6,272 bases of DNA, taken from the NCBI GenBank assembly GCA_958426425.1, contig CATZYY010000139.1:1-6272 (forward strand), read 5' to 3'. The stretch is from an uncultured Oscillospiraceae bacterium (GTDB lineage: Bacteria > Bacillota > Clostridia > Oscillospirales > Oscillospiraceae). Positions 1 to 5,741 of the stretch are shown here, piece after piece (the stretch's first letter is position 1; the number at the start of each line of letters is the position of its first letter). Both the position numbers and the translations under genes were made by a program. The notes beneath the pieces are model-generated. The model did not search any database. It saw only the letters and a list, made by a program, of their open reading frames with translations, and was not told where the DNA came from.

Positions 1-57
1 CGGAAAACCCACTAAATGTGTGGATTTTTCCTGTTTTTGGCCCAAAACGGCCCATTT

Positions 58-71
58 GAAACAGATGTTCG
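58..71 (-). promoter_or_regulatory. Candidate LexA (SOS) box
   Basis: On the minus strand the sequence reads CGAACATCTGTTTC. The Gram-positive LexA/DinR consensus is CGAACRNRYGTTYC, so 13 of 14 positions agree; the exception is C for R at position 8. The core also fits the GAAC-N4-GTTY form described in clostridia. No good -10/-35 pair surrounds it and its target gene would lie off the left edge, so function is inferred only from the motif. A short open minus-strand frame also crosses it, so a chance match inside a coding region is possible. Confidence 0.3.
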
Positions 72-94
72 ACCTCCACCGTCAAGGTTTACGT

Positions 95-141
95 AAAATA
101 AAAGAATCCCGTAAACACAAGATCTTGTGTTTACGGGATTC
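95..141 (-). terminator. Intrinsic terminator: perfect 38-bp palindrome plus T-tract
   Basis: Positions 104-141 are a perfect inverted repeat with 19-base arms (each arm starting GAATCCCGTAAACAC inward) and no spacer, centred on AGATCT. Read on the minus strand it is followed at once by TTTTATTTT (103 to 95), the pattern of a Rho-independent terminator. It lies about 100 bases beyond the stop codon of the coiled-coil gene and probably ends the rarD-rsmD-coaD-coiled-coil transcript. The plus-strand side is followed by A-rich sequence, so it should work in one direction only. The fully perfect symmetry is unusual for a terminator, and a protein-binding site cannot be excluded. Confidence 0.8.
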
Positions 142-176
142 AAACAGAAAAAATTACTCAAAATCTAGGATAAGCC

Positions 177-198
177 AAAAAAGTTTTCCCAAACTCTT
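177..198 (-). terminator. Weak upstream hairpin with U-tract (possible accessory terminator)
   Basis: On the minus strand AAGAGTTT, a GGGA loop and AAACTTTT form an 8-bp stem with one G-U pair, and the T-run continues for two more bases. The stem is almost all A-T, so it would be a weak terminator at best. It lies about 45 bases past the end of the coiled-coil gene and ahead of the strong palindrome. Confidence 0.3.
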
Positions 199-242
199 CG
201 TCGTTTTTTACAAATTTTTAGAGATTATGGTCGACTGGTGGC

Positions 243-764
243 TCACTGAGTCTCCTCCTGGTCCTGGGCGCGGCCCTCCAGCTTTTCACGCTGCTCCTGC
301 ATCTTGGCTGCGGAGGCGCTGCGGAAACGAACCCGGGACTGCTGAACCTCCTCCAGAGCGGCCCGGACAGCCTCCTCCGTACGGGCCAGGGCATCCTCGG
401 CATACTCGTTGGCCACCTGATACAGCTGGCGGGAGCGATCCTCGGCCTTGGCCACAATCTGCCGGGCCTTTTCCTTGGCGGCGTAGAGCACCTCGCTGTC
501 GGAAATCTTGGCCTTGGCGTCCAGCTCGGCCTGGCGCATCATGCGGTCCACATCCCGCTTGGCCTCCTCCACAAACTTCTCCCGGGCGGAAAGCAGCTCC
601 TGGGCCCGCTTGATCTCCACCGGCAGCTGAGCCCGCAGCTCATCCAGCAGATCCAGCAGCTCGTCCCGGTCCACCATGCTCAGATGGGGCTTCAGCGGCG
701 GTGCCTTGGCATCCTCGATCCGCTCGTAGATCATGTCGATCAGGCGATTGACGTCATTTGCCAT
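243..764 (-). CDS. Coiled-coil 'ATPase subunit H-like' protein encoded after coaD
   Basis: This 173-residue protein is soluble, highly charged and helical, with no signal peptide or membrane segment. An N-terminal region (about residues 1-48) holds a short acidic block, VDRDELLDLLDELR (31-44). The rest, about 49-165, is rich in Ala, Glu, Arg and Lys with heptad-like spacing, as in a long coiled coil. Similar proteins follow coaD in many clostridial genomes and are often labelled 'ATPase' or V-type ATPase subunit H-like because of coiled-coil similarity. I see no nucleotide-binding motif and no other ATPase genes here, so that label should not be taken as function. The ATG at 764 has an AAAGGA ribosome site overlapping the coaD stop codon. 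Only six bases separate the genes, which suggests coupled translation. It is the last gene of the operon. The gene is well supported but its role is unknown. Confidence 0.85.
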   Translation of the reverse strand: MANDVNRLIDMIYERIEDAKAPPLKPHLSMVDRDELLDLLDELRAQLPVEIKRAQELLSAREKFVEEAKRDVDRMMRQAELDAKAKISDSEVLYAAKEKARQIVAKAEDRSRQLYQVANEYAEDALARTEEAVRAALEEVQQSRVRFRSASAAKMQEQREKLEGRAQDQEETQ

Positions 765-770
765 GGGGCT

Positions 771-1259
771 TCATCCTTTCTTCTCGATCATTTCCCGCAC
801 CAGGGGGACAATGGCGGCAGGCAGATACCGCTCCAGGGGCTGTCGGTAGCGGATCATCTCCCGGGCCATGGAAGAGCTGAAATGCTGATAAGCGGGGCTG
901 GCCGGCAGCAGCATGGTCTCCAGTTTAGGGTACAGCCCTCGGTTGATGAGAGCCAACTGGTATTCCACATCAAAATCCGTGGTATTCCGGACGCCCCGGA
1001 CAATGACATCCGCCCCCCGAGCCACAGCGTAGTCCGCCAAAAGACCCGGCCAGAGCTCGGCCTCCACATGGGGCATGTCCGCCACAGCACAGCGTACCAG
1101 CTGCAGCTTTTCCTCCGGCGTGAACATCTGATTTTTCTTTTCGGCGTTGGGGCTGACACAGACCCACACCTTATCAAAGCAGGCGGCGGCCCGCTGGATC
1201 AGATCCAGGTGCCCCAATGTGATGGGGTCAAAGCTGCCGGAGCAGACGGCTGTTCTCAT
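771..1259 (-). CDS. coaD: Phosphopantetheine adenylyltransferase (PPAT)
   Basis: CoaD transfers AMP from ATP to 4'-phosphopantetheine, giving dephospho-CoA and pyrophosphate. This is the next-to-last step of cytoplasmic coenzyme A synthesis. The 162-residue length is normal for the family. The nucleotidyltransferase signature GSFDPITLGH (8-17) carries the T/HxGH motif, with His17 as the catalytic histidine. KK at 41-42 covers the conserved substrate-binding lysine. VRGVRNTTDFDVEYQLALINR, split here as residues 87-97 and 98-107, is the conserved central block with Arg88 and Arg91. FSSSMARE (127-134) matches the C-terminal ISSTxVR-like ATP-binding motif. All expected key residues are present. 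The ATG overlaps the rsmD stop codon as ATGA, and a GAGGAA ribosome site lies eight bases upstream inside rsmD. It is co-transcribed with rsmD, a pairing common in bacteria. Confidence 0.97.
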   Translation of the reverse strand: MRTAVCSGSFDPITLGHLDLIQRAAACFDKVWVCVSPNAEKKNQMFTPEEKLQLVRCAVADMPHVEAELWPGLLADYAVARGADVIVRGVRNTTDFDVEYQLALINRGLYPKLETMLLPASPAYQHFSSSMAREMIRYRQPLERYLPAAIVPLVREMIEKKG

Positions 1260-1825
1260 GGGCGTTCTTCCTCGTTCTCTTGGTCTTTTTCCCGGCGGTA
1301 CAGGCTGACGGCGATCTTGCCGTACCGATATGTGCGCCGGAGGCGATAGGGCGGCGGCAGCATAGGCAAGCGCCGATCCGCAGGGTGTTCCGCCACAATT
1401 ATACCATGTGGGTTCAGAATGTCAAACCTTGTCAGCCGATCCAGGGCTTCCTCCAGCAATCCGGACTGATAGGGCGGGTCCAGGAACACCAGGTCGAACT
1501 TCTCCCGGCTGTCCAGAAAGGCCATGGCCTCCCCGGCCACCACCCGGGCCCGGTCCTGGAGGTCCGTGGTCCGCAGGTTGTCCCGGATCAGCTGCACCGC
1601 GTCCGGCCGCCGCTCCACAAATACCGCCTGGGCGGCGCCCCGGCTGAGGCACTCGATCCCCAGCTGCCCCGTGCCGGCGAACAGGTCCAGCACCCGCCGC
1701 CCTTCGATATCAAACTGAAGGGCGCTGAACAGCCCCTCCTTTACCCGGTCCGTAGTGGGGCGGGTCTCCATCCCCTCCAGTTCTTTCAGCCGGCGGCCCC
1801 GGGCGGAGCCGGTAATTACCCGCAT
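1256..1825 (-). CDS. rsmD: 16S rRNA (guanine(966)-N(2))-methyltransferase
   Basis: RsmD methylates N2 of G966 in 16S rRNA (E. coli numbering) using S-adenosylmethionine, during assembly of the small ribosomal subunit. The 189-residue protein opens with the family block MRVITGSARGRRLKELEG (1-18), followed by TRPTTDRVKEGLFS (21-34). The SAM-binding motif I is VLDLFAGTGQLGIE (45-58), with the acidic end of strand 2 at FVERR (69-73). The catalytic motif IV is DPPY (116-119). A C-terminal YGKIAVSLYRR (168-178) is also typical. The ATG at 1825 has a strong AAGGAGG ribosome site seven bases upstream and overlaps the end of rarD by ten bases. Its stop overlaps the coaD start. The charged tail after residue 178 is variable in the family. 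Confidence 0.96.
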   Translation of the reverse strand: MRVITGSARGRRLKELEGMETRPTTDRVKEGLFSALQFDIEGRRVLDLFAGTGQLGIECLSRGAAQAVFVERRPDAVQLIRDNLRTTDLQDRARVVAGEAMAFLDSREKFDLVFLDPPYQSGLLEEALDRLTRFDILNPHGIIVAEHPADRRLPMLPPPYRLRRTYRYGKIAVSLYRREKDQENEEERP

Positions 1826-2715
1826 GTGGTATCCTCCTTCTTCTCACGGCGCCGATCCAGCGCGCCGGCAGCCAGATATAACCCCAGGCCCGCCCATACA
1901 AAGCCGAACATCATGGCGTGGGTGGCGGTAAAAGTCTCCCGGTACAACAGCACCGACAAAAGCAGCTGAAGCGTGGGATTAACATACATCAAAATACCGG
2001 AGAGGGTCAGCGGCGTGGTCCTGATCCCGGCGGCGTAAAACAGCAGCGGAACGGTGGTCACCACCCCCGCCGCCGGCAGCAGCAGCCACCGCCAGCCCTC
2101 CAGCACGCCTACGGCGCCAAGACCCCGGGCATCCAGATAAAAAATCGCCGCCAATGCCAGAGGCGTCATAGTCAGCGTTTCCAAGAAGGTGGATACCGCT
2201 GCATCGGACCGGACGGTTTTCTTCAGGGCCCCGTAGACAGCGAAGCTGCCGCCGATCACCAGGGCAATCCAGGGGAACTGTCCCCAGCGGATCACCGCCG
2301 CCATCAGCCCCATTAGCGTCACCGCCACCGCAGTCCACTGCAGAGCTGTCAGCCGCTCCCGAAATACCACTGTTCCCAGCAGCACTGCCAGTATGGGGTT
2401 CATATAGTAAGCCAGGCTGGCGTCCAGCAGGTGGCCGTTGACTGTCGCCCAGATATACACGCCCCAGTTGACAAAGATGGCGCACCCGGCCGCCGGCAAA
2501 AGGCATCGCTCCCGCCGGTCACGCAGCGCCGCCCGAACACCGGACAGCCGGTCCCGCCGCCACAGCAGCACCGCCCCGGTCAATACCATGGACCACACCA
2601 CCCGGGCGCCCAGCACATACAGGGCGTTCACGTCCCCCAGCAGTTTCCAAAAGGCCGGCAGCAATCCCCAGAGCACATAGCAGACCAGCACGCACAGCGG
2701 CCCCGTTTTCCTCAT
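1816..2715 (-). CDS. rarD: RarD-type EamA/DMT-superfamily transporter
   Basis: This 299-residue inner-membrane protein has about ten hydrophobic segments in two EamA repeats. RarD-specific features are the N-terminal CYVLWGLLPAFWK (12-24), NWGVYIWATVNGHLLDASL (83-101) with YYMNP (103-107), the YGALKK block (161-166), and RTTPLTLSGILMYVNPT (232-248) in the second repeat. The C-terminus is a short basic, acidic and presumably cytoplasmic tail. E. coli RarD was linked to chloramphenicol sensitivity, but the substrate of the family is not firmly known; small-molecule export is likely. The ATG at 2715 is fixed by an in-frame TGA six bases upstream. The Shine-Dalgarno is weak (GAAAG or GGGAAG) and partly inside a hairpin. 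The gene leads the operon and overlaps rsmD by ten bases, suggesting that rsmD and coaD expression depends on it. Confidence 0.92.
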   Translation of the reverse strand: MRKTGPLCVLVCYVLWGLLPAFWKLLGDVNALYVLGARVVWSMVLTGAVLLWRRDRLSGVRAALRDRRERCLLPAAGCAIFVNWGVYIWATVNGHLLDASLAYYMNPILAVLLGTVVFRERLTALQWTAVAVTLMGLMAAVIRWGQFPWIALVIGGSFAVYGALKKTVRSDAAVSTFLETLTMTPLALAAIFYLDARGLGAVGVLEGWRWLLLPAAGVVTTVPLLFYAAGIRTTPLTLSGILMYVNPTLQLLLSVLLYRETFTATHAMMFGFVWAGLGLYLAAGALDRRREKKEDTTCG

Positions 2716-2728
2716 GATTCACGCTTTC

Positions 2729-2745
2729 TTCCCGCCCAGCGGGAA
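2729..2745 (-). promoter_or_regulatory. Inverted repeat in the rarD leader, overlapping the ribosome site
   Basis: TTCCCGC and GCGGGAA form a perfect 7-bp inverted repeat with a 3-base loop. In the rarD transcript the downstream arm contains GGGAA, the upstream part of the only purine-rich ribosome-binding stretch before the ATG. Folding would therefore mask part of it. It could lower translation of rarD, or be an operator; neither is shown by the sequence alone. Confidence 0.4.
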
Positions 2746-2766
2746 ACCATTCATAGTCGATTGTAT

Positions 2767-2795
2767 ATTTTACGGCAAACGGTCATTCTTTTCAA
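2767..2795 (-). promoter_or_regulatory. Sigma-A-type promoter for the rarD-rsmD-coaD operon
   Basis: On the minus strand TTGAAA (2795-2790) is followed after exactly 17 bases by TAAAAT (2772-2767). Both hexamers are one base from consensus. Transcription should begin near 2760, giving a leader of about 45 bases before the rarD ATG. No other promoter is evident inside the tightly overlapping operon. Confidence 0.75.
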
Positions 2796-2831
2796 TAGCT
2801 TTTCGCCCAACGTTCTTCCTCTTTTTTATAC

Positions 2832-2860
2832 TTGTACTTTACGCCGGAATCGTATATAAT
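2832..2860 (+). promoter_or_regulatory. Sigma-A-type promoter for the asp23-fakA operon
   Basis: TTGTAC (2832-2837) and a perfect TATAAT (2855-2860) are 17 bases apart. Transcription should start near 2867, leaving a leader of about 78 bases. The -35 box of the divergent rarD promoter is only 36 bases away, so a regulator bound between them could affect both units. The intervening bases are pyrimidine-rich on the plus strand. Confidence 0.8.
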
Positions 2861-2906
2861 AAAATTCCAAAAATATACGGACACCTGCCTCTTCTGGGGC
2901 GGGTCA

Positions 2907-2937
2907 TCCTTCTCCGCCATACAGGGGAAAGAAAGGA
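2907..2937 (+). promoter_or_regulatory. Possible ribosome-site-masking hairpin in the asp23 leader
   Basis: TCCTT (2907-2911) is complementary to AAGGA (2933-2937), the Shine-Dalgarno of the asp23-like gene. The adjoining CTCC (2912-2915) can pair with GGGG (2924-2927) using one G-U pair, leaving AAAGA as a one-sided internal loop. The fold would hide the ribosome site, but it is short and imperfect. Confidence 0.25.
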
Positions 2938-2944
2938 CGTTCTC

Positions 2945-3295
2945 ATGATTCAATTCCATTCTGAACAAGGTGAGATCTCCGTCAGCAGCGCCGTGTTCTC
3001 CAACATCACCGGCATGGCGGCCACCAACTGCTTTGGCGTCAAAGGCATGGCCTATCGTTCCATGACCGATGGTCTGGTCCACCTGCTGCGCCGGGAGGCC
3101 ATGAGCAAGGGCGTCAGCATCACCTATCACGATGACAACACCATCTCCATCGAACTGCACATCATCGTGGAAAACGGCGTGAACCTCCCTGCCGTGTGCC
3201 GCTCCATTATGAATGAGGTCCGCTACGTCGTGACCAAAAATACCGGCGTGCCCGTCAAAGCTGTGGACGTGTGCGTTGACTCCATGACCCTGTGA
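2945..3295 (+). CDS. Asp23/Gls24 family envelope-stress protein (YloU-like)
   Basis: This 116-residue protein matches the YloU branch of the Asp23/Gls24 (DUF322) family. Typical features are the N-terminal GEISVSSAVFSNITGMAA (9-26), the conserved C-[FY]-G-[IV]-x-GMA block at CFGVKGMA (29-36), GLVHLLRRE (43-51) and the alternating-strand segment SIELHIIVENGVNLP (68-82). A C-terminal KNTGVPVKAVDVCVDSM (98-114) also fits. Family members are cytoplasmic, sometimes membrane-tethered and tied to envelope homeostasis. The molecular role of this branch is not established, though its constant pairing with fakA suggests a link to lipid metabolism. The ATG at 2945 is chosen because GAAAGGA sits seven bases upstream, and because the upstream extension of the frame to 2714 would run through the promoter. 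The stop is 16 bases before fakA, so the two are probably co-transcribed. Confidence 0.93.
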   Translation: MIQFHSEQGEISVSSAVFSNITGMAATNCFGVKGMAYRSMTDGLVHLLRREAMSKGVSITYHDDNTISIELHIIVENGVNLPAVCRSIMNEVRYVVTKNTGVPVKAVDVCVDSMTL

Positions 3296-3311
3296 GGGAG
3301 GAACGAGAGGA

Positions 3312-5000
3312 ATGAACGAACAAATCACTGGCGCCCTGTTCAAGCAGATGGTGCTTCACGGCGCCGCCGCCATTACCGCCCAGAAACAGGCCATCAACGA
3401 TCTCAATGTTTTCCCGGTGCCCGACGGAGACACCGGCACCAACATGTCCATGACCATCGGCGCCGCTGTGACGGAGCTGCGCAAATCCAACCCCTCCACG
3501 GTGGATCAGGCCGCCTCTATCACCGCCTCCGCCCTGCTGCGGGGCGCACGGGGCAACTCCGGCGTCATTTTGTCCCTTCTGTTCCGTGGGCTTTCCAAGA
3601 GCCTCAAGGGAAAGGACAGCGCCGACGCGGCCAGCTTTGCCGCCGCCATGCAGGAGGGCGTCTCCTCCGCTTACAAGGCGGTCATGAAGCCCGCCGAGGG
3701 CACCGTCCTTACCGTGTCCCGTCTGGCGGCCAAGCAGGCCGTGGACTCGGCGGCGGAGGAAAAGGATGTGGAGAAAGTGCTTGAAGACGCTATCCGGGAG
3801 GGCTACAACGCCTTGGCTCAGACCATCGAGATGAACCCCGTGCTGAAAAAAGCCGGCGTGGTGGACGCCGGCGGCAAGGGCTATCTGCTGATTCTGGAGG
3901 GCATGCTCTCCGAGCTGCGGGGAGAGCCCATGCCGGAGCAGACGGAAGATGCGGAGGAAACCGGCAAAGCCGATTTCGCCGTCATGGCAGCGGAGGAGAT
4001 CACCTTTGCCTTTGATACCGTGTTCATTGTCCGCAAGGCCTCTGCAGATATCTCTCTGGAGCCCCTGCGGACTTACCTGAACAGCATCGGCGACAGTCTG
4101 GTGATCGGCGAGGACGACGAATCCTTCAAGGTCCACGTTCACACCAACATCCCCGGCAGCGCCCTGACAGAATCCCAGAAGTACGGCACCCTGGAGCTGG
4201 CCAAGATCGAGAACATGCGGACCCAGGCGGAGGCTCTGGCCCAGGGCCGGGAGGCCCAGAGCACCGACGATCTGGAGGCCGTGGAGGCGGAGCTGGAAGC
4301 TGGAAAAGGCTGCGCCCCCGCCACACCGGCTGCACCGGAGAAGAAGTACGGTTTCCTGGCCGTCTGCGCCGGCGACGGTCTGGCCGCGGTGTTCCAGGAT
4401 CTGGGGGCCGACGGCGTAGTATCCGGCGGCCAGACCATGAACCCCTCCACCGAGAGCATTCTGGAGGGCGTGGAGAAAATCCCCGCCGAGACGGTGTTTA
4501 TCCTGCCCAACAACGGCAACATCATTATGGCTGCCCAGCAGTGCGATGCCCTGACGGAGAAGAACGTTGTGGTGATTCCCACCAAGACCGTGCCCCAGGG
4601 CATCACCGCCATGATGAATGTGGACTTTGAGGCGCCGGACGCCGAGTCCATTACCCAAGCCATGACCGAATCTCTGCCCACCGTCACCACCGCTCAGATC
4701 ACCTATGCCGCCCGAGATTCCGACTTTGACGGCTTTGATATCCACGAGGGCGACTACCTGGCCCTGGAGGAGGGCCGTCTGTTCGGCACCGATGGCGACC
4801 TCAACGCTCTGCTGGAGCGACTGGCGGCGGATGCCGTGGACCGCGGCGCCTCCTTTATCTCCCTGTACTTTGGCGAGGATGTATCCGAGGCCGACGCCCA
4901 GGCGGCAGGCAAGCTCTTTGAGGAGCGCTGTCCCCAGGCGGAGGTGGCCGTGCTCTCCGGCGGTCAGCCTGTGTACTACTATATCATCTCCATGGAGTAA
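3312..5000 (+). CDS. fakA: Fatty acid kinase catalytic subunit FakA (DAK2/YloV family)
   Basis: FakA phosphorylates fatty acids presented by a FakB (DegV-family) carrier. The acyl-phosphate then enters phospholipid synthesis. The 562-residue protein is slightly longer than the usual 550. The N-terminal DhaL-type kinase domain (about 1-205) carries NDLNVFPVPDGDTGTNM (29-45) with the Mg-ATP aspartates Asp38 and Asp40. It also has LLRGARGNSGVILS (75-88) and a DAGGKG block (185-190). The middle domain (about 220-310) has the KVHVHTN motif (273-279) with His276 and His278. An Ala/Glu/Pro-rich linker (about 310-343) follows. The C-terminal DegV-like, FakB-binding domain (about 345-562) has GGQTMNPST (372-380) and ILPNNGNI (397-404). 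The ATG at 3312 has GGGAGGA nine bases upstream. At the position of the middle-domain zinc cysteine known in S. aureus FakA, this protein appears to have Asp235. No fakB gene is in the window. Confidence 0.95.
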   Translation: MNEQITGALFKQMVLHGAAAITAQKQAINDLNVFPVPDGDTGTNMSMTIGAAVTELRKSNPSTVDQAASITASALLRGARGNSGVILSLLFRGLSKSLKGKDSADAASFAAAMQEGVSSAYKAVMKPAEGTVLTVSRLAAKQAVDSAAEEKDVEKVLEDAIREGYNALAQTIEMNPVLKKAGVVDAGGKGYLLILEGMLSELRGEPMPEQTEDAEETGKADFAVMAAEEITFAFDTVFIVRKASADISLEPLRTYLNSIGDSLVIGEDDESFKVHVHTNIPGSALTESQKYGTLELAKIENMRTQAEALAQGREAQSTDDLEAVEAELEAGKGCAPATPAAPEKKYGFLAVCAGDGLAAVFQDLGADGVVSGGQTMNPSTESILEGVEKIPAETVFILPNNGNIIMAAQQCDALTEKNVVVIPTKTVPQGITAMMNVDFEAPDAESITQAMTESLPTVTTAQITYAARDSDFDGFDIHEGDYLALEEGRLFGTDGDLNALLERLAADAVDRGASFISLYFGEDVSEADAQAAGKLFEERCPQAEVAVLSGGQPVYYYIISME

Positions 5001-5011
5001 GCTCCACGCTC

Positions 5012-5045
5012 AGGCGTCCGGGCCTTTTGGCCCGGACGCCTTTTT
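5012..5045 (+). terminator. Strong intrinsic terminator after fakA
   Basis: A perfect 13-bp GC-rich stem (5012-5024 with 5029-5041), starting AGGCGTCCGG, closes on a TTTT loop and runs directly into a T-tract (5041-5045). It begins 11 bases after the fakA stop codon and ends the asp23-fakA transcript. The opposite strand lacks a good T-tract after the stem. Confidence 0.93.
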
Positions 5046-5049
5046 GCCG

Positions 5050-5077
5050 TTGACAATCCACTGCCGAGCGGTACAAT
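5050..5077 (+). promoter_or_regulatory. Consensus promoter for the LysE-type exporter
   Basis: A perfect TTGACA (5050-5055) is followed by a 16-base spacer and TACAAT (5072-5077), one base from consensus. The -35 box begins four bases after the T-tract of the fakA terminator. Transcription should start near 5084, leaving a leader of only about 23 bases that holds little more than the ribosome site. No operator-like repeat is seen. Confidence 0.8.
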
Positions 5078-5106
5078 GGAGAAAAGTGCACAAGGAGGTG
5101 TCCGCT

Positions 5107-5682
5107 GTGTTTCCATGGCCTCAGTTCCTCGCCTACGTTCTGGTCACCGCCGGCACGCCCGGCCCCAATACCCTCATGTCCATGGGCAACGGCAGCCGTC
5201 TGGGGTTCCGCCGGGCCCTGCCCTTTAACTTTGGCATCTGGGCGGGCTTTTCCGTGGTAATGCTGCTGTGCGCCGCCCTGTGCGGTGTGCTGGACACCCT
5301 GATTCCCAAGGTGCGGCTGCCCATGCTGGTGCTGGGCGCAGCCTACATGCTATACCTGGCCATCCACATCTGGCAGTCCGGTCCGGCGGAGGCCCGGGAC
5401 GGCCGGTCCGGCTTTCTGCCGGGTCTGCTGCTGCAGTTTGTAAATCCCAAAATCTACATCTACGGCATCGTCTCCATGGAGGCCTACATTCTCCCCAACA
5501 TCTCCAGTCCGGCTGTGGTGGCTCTGTTCGCCCTGGGTCTGGCCTTCACCGGCTTTGTGCTGACGCTGTGCTGGTCCGCCTTCGGCTCCCTGCTGGGACG
5601 GCTGTTCTCCCGGCATGCGCGGGTTGTCAATAAAATCATGGCGCTGCTTCTGGTGTGGTGCGCCATCTCACTGTTTCTATAA
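5107..5682 (+). CDS. LysE/RhtB family amino-acid-type exporter
   Basis: This 191-residue membrane protein has about six hydrophobic segments, the normal size and topology of the LysE/RhtB superfamily, which exports amino acids and related metabolites. The family signature near the N-terminus is TPGPNTLMSMGNGSRLGFRR (17-36), followed by ALPFNFGIWAGF (37-48). The centre holds LLQFVNPKIYIYG (108-120), with the typical Asn-Pro-Lys. The overall pattern resembles the EamB/RhtB-like branch, but the substrate cannot be read from sequence. The start is taken as GTG at 5107 because AAGGAGG (5092-5098) lies eight bases upstream. The frame stays open back to 4705, but that extension overlaps fakA, a terminator and the promoter. 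Its own promoter and flanking terminators make it a single-gene transcription unit. Confidence 0.88.
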   Translation: MFPWPQFLAYVLVTAGTPGPNTLMSMGNGSRLGFRRALPFNFGIWAGFSVVMLLCAALCGVLDTLIPKVRLPMLVLGAAYMLYLAIHIWQSGPAEARDGRSGFLPGLLLQFVNPKIYIYGIVSMEAYILPNISSPAVVALFALGLAFTGFVLTLCWSAFGSLLGRLFSRHARVVNKIMALLLVWCAISLFL

Positions 5683-5696
5683 CCTGCAAAACATAA

Positions 5697-5728
5697 CAGG
5701 ACGGGGCTGCGGCCCCGTCCTGGTTTTT
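5697..5728. terminator. Bidirectional terminator between convergent genes
   Basis: CAGGACGGGGC (5697-5707) and its perfect complement (5712-5722) form an 11-bp stem with a 4-base loop. On the plus strand it is followed by GTTTTT, and on the minus strand by TTATGTTTT. It lies 14 bases after the exporter stop and 19 bases from the end of the convergent HD-domain gene, so it probably serves both, with the plus direction stronger. Confidence 0.85.
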
Positions 5729-5741
5729 CTGTTTCTAACTC

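Larger units (their letters stand above)
1..242. other. AT-rich intergenic tract left of the coaD operon
   Basis: This stretch is clearly richer in A and T than the rest of the window and contains no convincing complete gene. It lies 3' of the minus-strand operon and holds that operon's terminator palindrome (104-141), a weaker hairpin (177-198) and a LexA-box-like site (58-71). An imperfect hairpin at 2-31 pairs GGAAAA with TTTTCC and CCAC with GTGG and is followed by TGTTTTT on the plus strand. It could be the terminator of a plus-strand gene off the left edge, but its stem is interrupted. On the minus strand a frame stays open from about position 93 to the edge, with an ATG at 55-53. It is too short to identify. 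Confidence 0.6.

Noticed and set aside
20..613. Plus-strand open frame of 197 codons at the left
   Set aside because: It crosses the terminator palindrome and then runs antisense to the coiled-coil gene, giving Pro/Arg-rich sequence without domain features.
684..1969. Two plus-strand open frames antisense to coaD and rsmD
   Set aside because: Both real genes on the minus strand carry complete family motifs; the antisense products show none and lack ribosome sites.
2714..2944. N-terminal extension of the asp23-like gene to 2714
   Set aside because: The extension would contain the TTGTAC/TATAAT promoter and has no family similarity. The ATG at 2945 has a good ribosome site and yields the normal family length.
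3255..4745. Long minus-strand open frame (496 codons) antisense to fakA
   Set aside because: It is a shadow of a GC-rich gene. Its translation is low-complexity Gly/His/Leu-rich sequence with no family features, and fakA explains the region fully.
4705..5106. N-terminal extension of the exporter gene, overlapping fakA
   Set aside because: It would run through fakA, the terminator and the promoter. The family signature begins right after the GTG at 5107, which has AAGGAGG upstream.
5350..5666. Minus-strand frames opposite the exporter gene
   Set aside because: They are reverse-strand shadows of a membrane-protein gene with no recognisable features.
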